Assembly (NCBI GenBank): GCA_036266975.1
Contig: DATAWZ010000148.1
Span: forward strand, 1-11,727
Direction of reading: 5' to 3'
Length of the DNA stretch: 11,727 bases
Origin: DATAWZ01 sp036266975
GTDB taxonomy: Bacteria > Actinomycetota > Thermoleophilia > Solirubrobacterales > Solirubrobacteraceae
The position numbers and the translations under genes were made by a program. Below, in pieces: positions 1 to 5,861 of this stretch. The number at the start of each line of letters is the position of its first letter. The stretch's first letter is position 1. Below the pieces are notes generated by a model. That model searched no databases, was not told the origin of the DNA, and saw only the letters and a program-made list of their open reading frames with translations.

Positions 1-894
1 GCTCACCAGCGCCTTGACGGCCAGGCCGCCGCCGGCCTTGCCCAGCGCGCTGGCCGCCACCCCGCCGGCCGAGGCCGAGGTCGAAGTCGACGCGGCCGAG
101 CGGATCGGGGTGCCGGTCAGCGCGCGGGCGAGGACGCCCGCGATCGCGGTCCCGGGCAGCACCGGCGCGAGCGCGGCCAGCTCGGCCGGCCGCTGGCCCA
201 TGGCCAGCCGGAAGCGGGTGCACTCCGCGCAGCCGCGCAGGTGGGCGCGAACGCGGCGGCTGCGCAGCACGCGCCCGTCGCGGTCGGAGATCCTCTGGCG
301 CACGTCAACGCAGTCCATCACGCGTCCCCGCTCGAGCTCGGCCAGCGCGGTGCGGGCCTCGAAGATCGACTGCTTGGCGGCCCCTTCGCTGATCTGGAAG
401 ACGAGCCCGATCTCGCGGTGGCTCAGGCCGCTGAGCTCGCGCAGGACCAGGGCCACCCGCTGGCGCTCGGGCAGCTCGGCCAGGTCGCTCAGCAACTGCT
501 CGAGCCGCAGGCGCTCGGCGAGCACCTGCTCGGCGCTCGGGGCGGTGCCCGTCGGGAGCTGCTCGCCCAGGTCGGCCGCGCGCGCTCGACGGCGCAGCAC
601 GCTCACCGCCTCGTTGTGGGCGATCCGGAACAGCCACGGCCGCACCGGCGCGTCCCGGGCTCCGCGCCGCATCGCGCGCAGCGCCCGCTCCATCGCGGAC
701 TGCAGCGCGTCCTGCGCGTCGGCCTCCTCGCGGGTGATCGAGCGGCAGAAGCGATAGAGCCCCTGGGCGTGGCGCTCGTAGAGCACGGCGAACGCCGCCG
801 TGCTCCCGGCCGCCGCCATCGAGCCCAGACGCTCGTCGCTCAGCAGGCCGAGCGGCGAGAACGCGGACGGTCGCTCTGACGGTGCTCTGCTCAC
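1..894 (-). CDS. ECF-type sigma-70 family sigma factor with fused C-terminal zinc-finger (anti-sigma-like) domain; 3' end beyond window
   Basis: The 298 visible codons give a sigma factor that would direct RNA polymerase to a specific promoter set. Region 2 spans about residues 32-105 (YERHAQGLYRFCRSI, then PWLFRIAHNEAVSVLRRR). Region 4 spans about 125-185 (LPERQRVALVLRELSGLSHREIG, the helix-turn-helix). A zinc-binding anti-sigma (ZAS)-like motif follows directly: Cys195, then His218-x3-Cys222-x2-Cys225. After it comes a low-complexity Ala/Gly/Ser/Thr stretch (about 230-298) that is still open at the left edge and may lead to a membrane segment outside the window. The start is GTG at 894; an in-frame TGA at 904-906 excludes anything longer, and no strong Shine-Dalgarno is visible. 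Identity as a sigma factor is clear. Its ECF group, full length and membrane topology cannot be judged here. It lies downstream of rpsG behind two hairpins, so it is probably transcribed separately. Confidence 0.88.
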   Translation of the reverse strand, partial: MSRAPSERPSAFSPLGLLSDERLGSMAAAGSTAAFAVLYERHAQGLYRFCRSITREEADAQDALQSAMERALRAMRRGARDAPVRPWLFRIAHNEAVSVLRRRARAADLGEQLPTGTAPSAEQVLAERLRLEQLLSDLAELPERQRVALVLRELSGLSHREIGLVFQISEGAAKQSIFEARTALAELERGRVMDCVDVRQRISDRDGRVLRSRRVRAHLRGCAECTRFRLAMGQRPAELAALAPVLPGTAIAGVLARALTGTPIRSAASTSTSASAGGVAASALGKAGGGLAVKALVS

Positions 895-949
895 GGGCCA
901 CTTTCATTAACGCACGGACGATGCCCGACGTTAGGTGCAACCTGCGAAA

Positions 950-969
950 CGCGCCGCCCCCGCGGCGCG
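950..969 (-). terminator. GC hairpin between rpsG and the sigma-factor gene
   Basis: An 8-bp perfect stem (CGCGCCGC at 950-957 with GCGGCGCG at 962-969) closes a 4-base loop. Read on the minus strand it is followed at once by GTTTCG, a short U-containing run. It is the second of two hairpins after rpsG and fits a GC-rich intrinsic terminator. Function is inferred from structure and position only. Confidence 0.5.
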
Positions 970-984
970 CCGTCACGAGTGTCG

Positions 985-1014
985 CACAGCGGCCCGGTAG
1001 GGCGGGCCGCTGTG
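985..1014 (-). terminator. Strong hairpin just after rpsG, probable terminator of rpsL-rpsG
   Basis: A 12-bp perfect inverted repeat (CACAGCGGCCCG at 985-996 with CGGGCCGCTGTG at 1003-1014) has a 6-nt loop and starts 10 nt past the rpsG stop codon. There is no U-tract, which is common for terminators in high-GC actinobacteria. Its position suggests that the ribosomal operon ends here and does not continue into fusA. Confidence 0.65.
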
Positions 1015-1024
1015 GACGAGCGTC

Positions 1025-1495
1025 CTACCAGCGGTAGTGGGCGAAGGCCTTGTTGGCCTGCGCCATGCGGTAGATGTCGTCCTTGCGCTTGTAGGCCGCG
1101 CCCTGCTGGTTCTGCGCGTCCATCAGCTCGCCGGCCAGGCGCTGGGACATCGTCTTCTCGCGCCGCGCCCGCGCGAACTCGACCAGCCAGCGCACCGCGA
1201 GCGTGCGGGCGCGGCGCTGGGGCACCTCGACCGGGACCTGGTAGGTCGCGCCGCCGACGCGGCGGGAGCGAACCTCGAGCACGGGCGTGAGCGTCTTGAT
1301 CGACGCCTCGAGCTGCTCGATCGGGTCCTTGCCGGTGCGCTCGCCGACGATCGCCAAGGCGTCGTAGACGATCCGCTCGGCCGTGGACTTCTTGCCGTCG
1401 AGCATGACCTTGTTGATGACCTGCTGGACCAGCCGCGAGCGGTGAACGGGGTCCGGCTCGACCGGACGGATCTGAGCGGCTGCGCGGCGCGGCAT
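1025..1495 (-). CDS. rpsG: 30S ribosomal protein S7
   Basis: This 156-residue protein has the usual bacterial S7 length. S7 is a primary assembly protein that nucleates the head of the 30S subunit on the 3' domain of 16S rRNA, near the E site. Family marks visible are the MPRRAAA start, VNKVMLDGKK-like QVINKVMLDGKKSTAE (about 25-40), the VGGATYQVPVEV loop (about 77-88), RWLVEFARARREKTMSQRLAGEL, and the FAHYRW carboxyl end. The ATG at 1495 overlaps the rpsL stop (TAATG, one shared base), so translation is probably coupled to rpsL. There is no room for the intercistronic S7-binding regulatory structure known from the E. coli str operon. The stop is TAG at 1025-1027, followed by a strong hairpin. 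Identification is secure. Confidence 0.98.
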   Translation of the reverse strand: MPRRAAAQIRPVEPDPVHRSRLVQQVINKVMLDGKKSTAERIVYDALAIVGERTGKDPIEQLEASIKTLTPVLEVRSRRVGGATYQVPVEVPQRRARTLAVRWLVEFARARREKTMSQRLAGELMDAQNQQGAAYKRKDDIYRMAQANKAFAHYRW

Positions 1496-1890
1496 TACTT
1501 GCGCTTGACGCCGTACTGCGAGCGGGCCTTCTTGCGGTCGCTGACGCCGGCGGCGTCGAGCGTCCCGCGCACGACCTTGTAGCGGACGCCCGGCAGATCC
1601 TTGACGCGGCCGCCGCGCACGAGCACGACCGAGTGCTCCTGAAGATTGTGCCCCTCGCCGGGGATGTAGGCGGTGACCTCGATCGACCCGGAGATCCGCA
1701 CGCGGGCCACCTTGCGCAGCGCCGAGTTCGGCTTCTTGGGCGTGGTCGTGTACACGCGCGTGCAGACACCGCGCCGCTGCGGGGCGGCGGTCTTCTTCTT
1801 GCGCCCCTTGCCCGACTTCAGGCCCGGAGTGGCGAGCTTCTTCTTCGGCGTCTGGCGACCCTTGCGGATCAGCTGGCTCGTGGTCGGCAT
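1495..1890 (-). CDS. rpsL: 30S ribosomal protein S12
   Basis: This 131-residue protein is S12, which sits at the decoding centre and governs accuracy; it is the classical streptomycin-resistance target. Visible hallmarks are RRGVCTRVYTTTPKKPNSALRK (39-60), AYIPGEGHNLQEHS, and RGGRVKDLPGVRY (92-104). The lysines corresponding to E. coli K42/K43 and K87 are present (K52/K53 and K97), so the sequence is of the ordinary streptomycin-sensitive type. Before RGVC there are about nine more residues than in E. coli, a Lys/Gly-rich segment at about 25-36 (SGKGRKKKTAAP); a length-variable insertion at this site also occurs in Bacillus S12. The ATG start at 1890 has no recognisable Shine-Dalgarno. The stop overlaps the rpsG start. 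Identification is secure. Confidence 0.98.
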   Translation of the reverse strand: MPTTSQLIRKGRQTPKKKLATPGLKSGKGRKKKTAAPQRRGVCTRVYTTTPKKPNSALRKVARVRISGSIEVTAYIPGEGHNLQEHSVVLVRGGRVKDLPGVRYKVVRGTLDAAGVSDRKKARSQYGVKRK

Positions 1891-1900
1891 GCGGCCGTGG

Positions 1901-1909
1901 ATGGTAGCA
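1901..1909 (-). promoter_or_regulatory. rpsL: Possible extended -10 element for rpsL
   Basis: On the minus strand the bases read TGCTACCAT, that is, an extended TGn followed by a TANNNT hexamer (hexamer at 1901-1906), ending 10 nt before the rpsL ATG. Transcription from it would begin only a few bases before the start codon, which agrees with the missing Shine-Dalgarno. No convincing -35 is seen (the place is GC hairpin). Speculative; a promoter inside the upstream gene is an alternative. Confidence 0.22.
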
Positions 1910-1913
1910 GCGC

Positions 1914-1929
1914 CCCGGCGTGCGCCGGG
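1914..1929 (-). repeat. Short inverted repeat in the rpsL leader
   Basis: CCCGGCG (1914-1920) and CGCCGGG (1923-1929) form a 7-bp inverted repeat with a 2-base centre, so about six pairs could form. It lies next to the larger hairpin at 1928-1955 and shares two bases with it, so the two compete or stack. It could be part of a terminator for the upstream gene or of an rpsL leader. No U-tract is present. Confidence 0.4.
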
Positions 1930-1955
1930 CGGGGCGACCCGAGGGCCGCCCCGCC
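1928..1955 (-). terminator. Hairpin after the paralogue B gene, upstream of rpsL
   Basis: A 9-bp perfect stem (GGCGGGGCG at 1928-1936 with CGCCCCGCC at 1947-1955) has a 10-nt loop that can pair partly further (CCC with GGG). It begins 11 nt after the stop codon of the 640-residue secreted protein. The position fits a terminator that separates the accessory genes from rpsL-rpsG. If it is efficient, rpsL needs a promoter in the remaining few tens of bases. Confidence 0.5.
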
Positions 1956-1966
1956 ACGCGCCGCTA

Positions 1967-3889
1967 CTACTTCTTGCCCTTCTTGCCCTTCTTGCCCTTC
2001 TTGCCGTGCTTGCCCTTCTTGCCGAGGCTCTCGGTCAGGCCGACCTTCGTGTTCAGCGCCAGCACCCGGCCCGCCGGCACCGAGGGATGCTCCACGCGGC
2101 CCTTGCGGTACGTCTTCGAGTGCACCTTGCGCACCTTGCCGACCTTGCAGTGCGCCGCCCGCAACCTCGCCTTGGCCGCGGCGAGCTTCAGGTGCCCGAC
2201 GCTCGGGACGATGCAGAACTGCGTGCGCGCCGCCGGCGGAATGTTCGGCGGGGAGTAGACCACGGTCTCGGCCGCCTGCGCGGTGTTGCCGGACCCGTCC
2301 GAGGCCGTCGCGGTGATCGTGTTGGCTCCCGCGGTCAGGGCCAGCGCGGTCGACCACGTCCCGTCGGCGTTGACCGGAACCGCCTCGCCGTTGACGCGCA
2401 GGGCCAGGCCGTCGTGCGCCGCCGCCCTCCCGGACACCTGGATCGAGGCCTGGGAGGTGACCGTGCCGTTGGCCGGGCTGGCGATCGACACCGACGGGCG
2501 GTAGGTCTGATCGAGCTGGCCGTTGACGATCCCGCTCACCGCCGCCATGTCATAGCCGGTCACGTAGGACTGGGTGATCGTGATCGAGCCACCCGCCGGC
2601 ACCGTGCGCTGATAATCGAGCTGCAGATCTGCGTTGTAGGTGAAGCGGGCCTGGTTGGGGAGCGTCTCGAACACGATCGCCCCCGGCCCGTCGTAGGGGT
2701 TGCCGTCGGGCTCGTCGTTGTCCTCGAGGTAGATCGCCCCGGCCGAGCCGCTGCCCAGCGCCGCCACGTCGCCGCGGTTGTAGGTCTGGAACTGCGGTGC
2801 GCCCGGGAAGCTGTAGTTGATGTAGTCGTCGATATCGAATCCGTTCTTGTAGATGACGTCGAGCGAGTGCGACTGCCCGTCGGTGCTGTGGTAGGTGTCG
2901 CTGATCGTCGCCAGCTGCCCGCCGTCGGTCTGGTTGATCGTCCGGGAGACGCTCACCCCCGTGCTGTGCCAGGTGCCGATGTTGGTGCCCGCCGCGCCGC
3001 CGCATTTCTCCTGCGTCGCCGGATAGCTCGAGTCCGCGCACGCCATCAGCCCGTCGGTCTCGTCGATCGTCAGATCGCCGGTGGTCGGGTTGACCGAGTC
3101 CGACACGGTCAGCGGCTCGAACCCCGGCGCCTGTCCGCTGTCCTCGCCCAGCGTGCCGTCGTCCCACAGGTCCGCGGCGCCCGCGGGCGTGTACGCGTTC
3201 TTGCCGTCGATGAGGACGCCGGTGCGGTCGCCCATCGAGTCATCCGACACCCAGTCCGCGTCGTCGAACGTGCCGTATTCGTCGGTGGCCAGGGTCTGGG
3301 GCTGCTCCGCGACGGACCCATAGAGGCCGTCCTCCCCGTAGGAGCCGTAGTAGTCCTGGGCCTGCGTCTGCGCCCCGGTGATGAAGTAGTCGTCAAGCGG
3401 CGTGTCGGAGCCGTCGACGTACTCGCGACCGATCTCGTTCAGCAGCGCGGTGTCCGGCTGAAACGGGTCCAACGGGAGGTCGGTCCCGTTGCCGGTCGGC
3501 ACCGCGCGCAGGTTGCAGGCGTTGCCGTATTCGATCGGCGACGAGGACGAGGTTTCGGGCACGATCAACCCGCTCCAGGTGAACGATCCGTCCGGCTTCA
3601 GTGCGACGCCGGAGGCGATGGGCACGAAGGCCGGTTCGTCATCGTAGGTGTCGTAGTAGCAGTTGATGTCGACCTCGTCGGTCCCGGGCGCGGTGCTGTT
3701 GGTCGTGCCGGTGATCGTCACCTGCGGCGCCGGGGTCGCGTTGTCGTCGTACTGGTAGATGAACGGGCTCGACGGCGAGCTGATCGACGTCTGGGTGATC
3801 GTCGCCCCCGCCGGTGCCGCCGCGAACATCGCGGCCGCGCCCAGCGCTGCGAGTACCGCCCCGGCAAGGGTGCCATTGCGGGCCTTCAT
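1967..3889 (-). CDS. Exported multidomain protein B: unknown N-terminal module, Ig-like domain, Cys-Cys PASTA-like module, (Lys-Lys-Gly) tail
   Basis: This 640-residue protein has no function I can name. A signal peptide (MKAR, then a hydrophobic stretch at about 8-26) ends near A27-G-A29, so it is secreted. Residues 30-460 form a beta-rich, Asp/Tyr/Thr-rich region with an especially acidic part at about 158-255; its cysteines are C77, C125, C284 and C296. Residues 464-545 look like a bacterial Ig-like domain (SIASPANGTV, GANTITATASDGSGNT). Residues 559-620 form a PASTA-like module starting CIVP with a second cysteine at 581 and ending VGLTESLG. The last residues (about 624-640) are six Lys-Lys-Gly-type units. 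It is a diverged paralogue of the gene upstream (626 aa), sharing six cysteine positions. The ATG start is secure because AGGAGG sits 5 nt before it. A wall-associated or matrix protein is the likeliest role. Confidence 0.85.
   Translation of the reverse strand: MKARNGTLAGAVLAALGAAAMFAAAPAGATITQTSISSPSSPFIYQYDDNATPAPQVTITGTTNSTAPGTDEVDINCYYDTYDDEPAFVPIASGVALKPDGSFTWSGLIVPETSSSSPIEYGNACNLRAVPTGNGTDLPLDPFQPDTALLNEIGREYVDGSDTPLDDYFITGAQTQAQDYYGSYGEDGLYGSVAEQPQTLATDEYGTFDDADWVSDDSMGDRTGVLIDGKNAYTPAGAADLWDDGTLGEDSGQAPGFEPLTVSDSVNPTTGDLTIDETDGLMACADSSYPATQEKCGGAAGTNIGTWHSTGVSVSRTINQTDGGQLATISDTYHSTDGQSHSLDVIYKNGFDIDDYINYSFPGAPQFQTYNRGDVAALGSGSAGAIYLEDNDEPDGNPYDGPGAIVFETLPNQARFTYNADLQLDYQRTVPAGGSITITQSYVTGYDMAAVSGIVNGQLDQTYRPSVSIASPANGTVTSQASIQVSGRAAAHDGLALRVNGEAVPVNADGTWSTALALTAGANTITATASDGSGNTAQAAETVVYSPPNIPPAARTQFCIVPSVGHLKLAAAKARLRAAHCKVGKVRKVHSKTYRKGRVEHPSVPAGRVLALNTKVGLTESLGKKGKHGKKGKKGKKGKK
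1970..2024 (-). repeat. Six tandem 9-bp units encoding Lys-Lys-Gly at the C-terminus of protein B
   Basis: From 1971 the plus strand reads TTCTTGCCC three times, then TTCTTGCCG, TGCTTGCCC and TTCTTGCCG, each 9 bases. On the coding strand this is AAG-AAG-GGC repeated, with one Lys-to-His change. Because the unit is a multiple of three, slippage would change tail length without breaking the frame. Confidence 0.85.
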
Positions 3890-3894
3890 ATGTG

Positions 3895-3900
3895 CCTCCT
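3895..3900 (-). promoter_or_regulatory. Consensus ribosome binding site of protein B
   Basis: AGGAGG on the minus strand, 5 nt from the ATG at 3889, is the only perfect Shine-Dalgarno seen in the window. It fixes the start of protein B and suggests stronger or independent translation compared with the overlapped gene A upstream. Confidence 0.8.
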
Positions 3901-3980
3901 CGGTCGGCGGCGCTTCTCGTGTGCGCCGGTGTCCTTGGCCGCGACCCTACCGGTGGTGACGGACCTCGCGCTGCCCGGCG

Positions 3981-5861
3981 TCAGCGGCGTGACCGTCGCC
4001 TGGCCCGCGGTCGGCCCAGCGACTCGGTCAGCCCGACGGCGCTGCCGATCTTCAGCACCGCGCCGGGCTTGCGTGTCGCGGAGGCGATGCGCCCGCGGGC
4101 CACGCTGCGCGAGCGCTCGCTGCGCACCCGCCCGATCCGGCAGCCGCCATTGGCGATCGCGCGCTTGCCGCGCGCGAGCGCGAGCCCGACGATCCGGGGC
4201 ACGATGCAGTGATGGACCGGGGGAAGCCCGGTCGGCAGCCCGGCGAACGGGTTGTAGGTGTCGGTCAGCTGCGCCGTGCTCTGCTCGCCGAGCAGGTCGG
4301 TGGCGACGACGGTGATCGTGTTGGCGCCCATCGTCAGCGGCACGCTCGTGCTGAACGCCCCGCCGGCGCCCACCGACACCACCTGCCCGTTGACGGTGAC
4401 CGACACCGGGCTCAGCGGGTCGGTGGCGGTGCCGCTGACCGTGACCGGCGTGCTCGTCAGCGTCGCGCCGTTCGCCGGCGCATTGACCGTGAGCGTCGGC
4501 CCCAGCAGGCCGGTCGGGGTGCCCTGGACGAGGCCCGCCGCCGCGGGCGCGCTGCTCGCGGCGGCGTACAGGAAGCGCAGCGTCAACGCGCCGCCCGCGG
4601 GCAGGACGGCCGAGTAGTGCAGCATCGGGTCGTCGGGCGCGGCGAACACGATCTGCTGCGGGGGCTGCTCCCAGGTGAGCGCGGCGCCGGGGTCCTGGCC
4701 GGCGCCCGCGCCGGGGTCGACCTCGGCGGCCATCGTGCCCGCGCCGCTGAACGGTCCGAGCGCCTGTCCGGCCCCGTAGGAGGCGAAGGGCTCGGCGGCC
4801 GGGATCGCGAACTGCGGCGAGCCGACGCTCCCCAGACGCTCGTCGTAGAGCAGGTCGAGCGCGTGTCCGGCGCCCGGCGCCGACCAGGTGTCCTGCACCT
4901 GCACGACCTGCCCGCCGTCGCTGGTGACCAGCTGGCGTTGCAGGTACACGCCGCTGGCCACGAAGCTCGGGCAGCTCGAGGCCGTCGGCGGGTAGGCGTC
5001 CGCGCCGGAGCACTCGAGCACCGGCTCCTGCTCGGTGACGGTCAGCTCGCCGGCGCCGGCGCCGGCGACGCTGACCTGGTCCTGGTCGCTGCCCAGACCG
5101 GCGGCGACCTCGCCGGCCGCCTGCGCCCCGGACCCGTACAGGCCGTCGGCGGTCGCCGGCAGATACCCCGGGCGCCCGTCGATGAGGATCTGCGAACGCG
5201 CCGGGTCGAGCGCGTCGCTGGCCGCGAAGCCGGCGCCGCAGAGCCAGGCCGGCGAGTAGGCGAGCAGCGTCCCCGACGCCAGCGGCGTCTGCTCGATCCC
5301 CCCGCAGCCGGCGGCGATCTCCCCGGCCTGGGCGAGGCGGTCGACGGCGCCCGCGCCCGGCGCGGTCACGGTGAAGCCGTACTGCACGCCGGCGTTCTGC
5401 GCGGCACCGGCGGGAACGGTCAGGTCCGAGACCGCGTCGGGGAAGGCGGAGATCGGGACCAGGGCGCCGAGGTTGGCCGGCGGCGGGCTGCCGGCCGGCA
5501 CCGCGACCAGCCGGCAGGCCTGGCCGGCGATGGCGCCCACGCGCTGCGTGGTGTGCCATGCGCCGTCCGCGCCGACCGGCGCCGCCGAGGCGAGCGTCGT
5601 GCTCGACGCGCCGGCGGCGAGGGTGCCGTGCAGGCAGTCGAGGTCGACCGCGTCGCCGGTCGAACCGTTGGAGCTGCCGCTGAACGCGTAGGTCGGGTTG
5701 CTCGCGCCCGGGCTCTCGTCGTACGGCGCGGGCACGAACGGCGAGGCGGGCACGGCGATCGCGCTGGCCGAGACGCCCGCTCGCGCCGCGGCGGGCGCGA
5801 GCAGCCCCACGAGCAGGCCGGCGAGGAGCAGCGATCGACGTGCGGGGCGGGCGGCGCTCAC
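3981..5861 (-). CDS. Exported multidomain protein A: unknown N-terminal module, Ig-like domain, Cys-Cys PASTA-like module, Arg-rich tail
   Basis: This 626-residue protein has no function I can name. The signal peptide has an Arg-rich n-region (RPARRS), a Leu-rich core at 11-24 and a probable cut after A26-R-A28. Residues 29-450 are an Ala/Gly/Pro-rich beta module that aligns with protein B at several blocks: ILIDGRPGYLP (about 225-235), the Cys284/Cys297 pair, SDGGQVVQVQDTW (314-326), LDLLYDE, and VLPAGGALTL (419-428). Residues 455-535 are Ig-like (VNAPANGATL, GANTITVVATD). Residues 552-614 are the PASTA-like module (CIVP..., Cys574, VGLTESLG). The tail RPRARRRSRR is Arg-rich. It carries an extra cysteine pair (C186, C208) that B lacks. 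The start is GTG at 5861, whose GTGA overlaps the stop of the arylsulfotransferase-family gene; there is no Shine-Dalgarno, so coupled translation is likely. Probably a wall-associated surface protein. Confidence 0.84.
   Translation of the reverse strand: MSAARPARRSLLLAGLLVGLLAPAAARAGVSASAIAVPASPFVPAPYDESPGASNPTYAFSGSSNGSTGDAVDLDCLHGTLAAGASSTTLASAAPVGADGAWHTTQRVGAIAGQACRLVAVPAGSPPPANLGALVPISAFPDAVSDLTVPAGAAQNAGVQYGFTVTAPGAGAVDRLAQAGEIAAGCGGIEQTPLASGTLLAYSPAWLCGAGFAASDALDPARSQILIDGRPGYLPATADGLYGSGAQAAGEVAAGLGSDQDQVSVAGAGAGELTVTEQEPVLECSGADAYPPTASSCPSFVASGVYLQRQLVTSDGGQVVQVQDTWSAPGAGHALDLLYDERLGSVGSPQFAIPAAEPFASYGAGQALGPFSGAGTMAAEVDPGAGAGQDPGAALTWEQPPQQIVFAAPDDPMLHYSAVLPAGGALTLRFLYAAASSAPAAAGLVQGTPTGLLGPTLTVNAPANGATLTSTPVTVSGTATDPLSPVSVTVNGQVVSVGAGGAFSTSVPLTMGANTITVVATDLLGEQSTAQLTDTYNPFAGLPTGLPPVHHCIVPRIVGLALARGKRAIANGGCRIGRVRSERSRSVARGRIASATRKPGAVLKIGSAVGLTESLGRPRARRRSRR
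5049..5066. repeat. (GCCGGC)3 perfect hexamer repeat inside gene A
   Basis: Three contiguous GCCGGC units encode part of the AGAGAG run at residues 266-271 of protein A. The unit is self-complementary and divisible by three, so length change would stay in frame. It is probably a by-product of Ala/Gly-rich coding at very high GC. Confidence 0.7.

Noticed and set aside
305..976. Minus-strand 223-codon frame with an ATG at 908 near the sigma gene
   Set aside because: It is one frame off the sigma factor. Only the GTG-894 frame gives sigma regions 2 and 4.
1970..2024. Repeat cluster considered as a CRISPR or regulatory array
   Set aside because: Units are 9 bp, contiguous and in frame with the coding sequence, with no spacers; this is a coding repeat.
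1673..4315. Plus-strand open frame of about 880 codons across rpsL and both surface-protein genes
   Set aside because: It is a high-GC shadow: the translation is Arg/Val/Gly-rich with no domain and runs through clearly real genes on the other strand.
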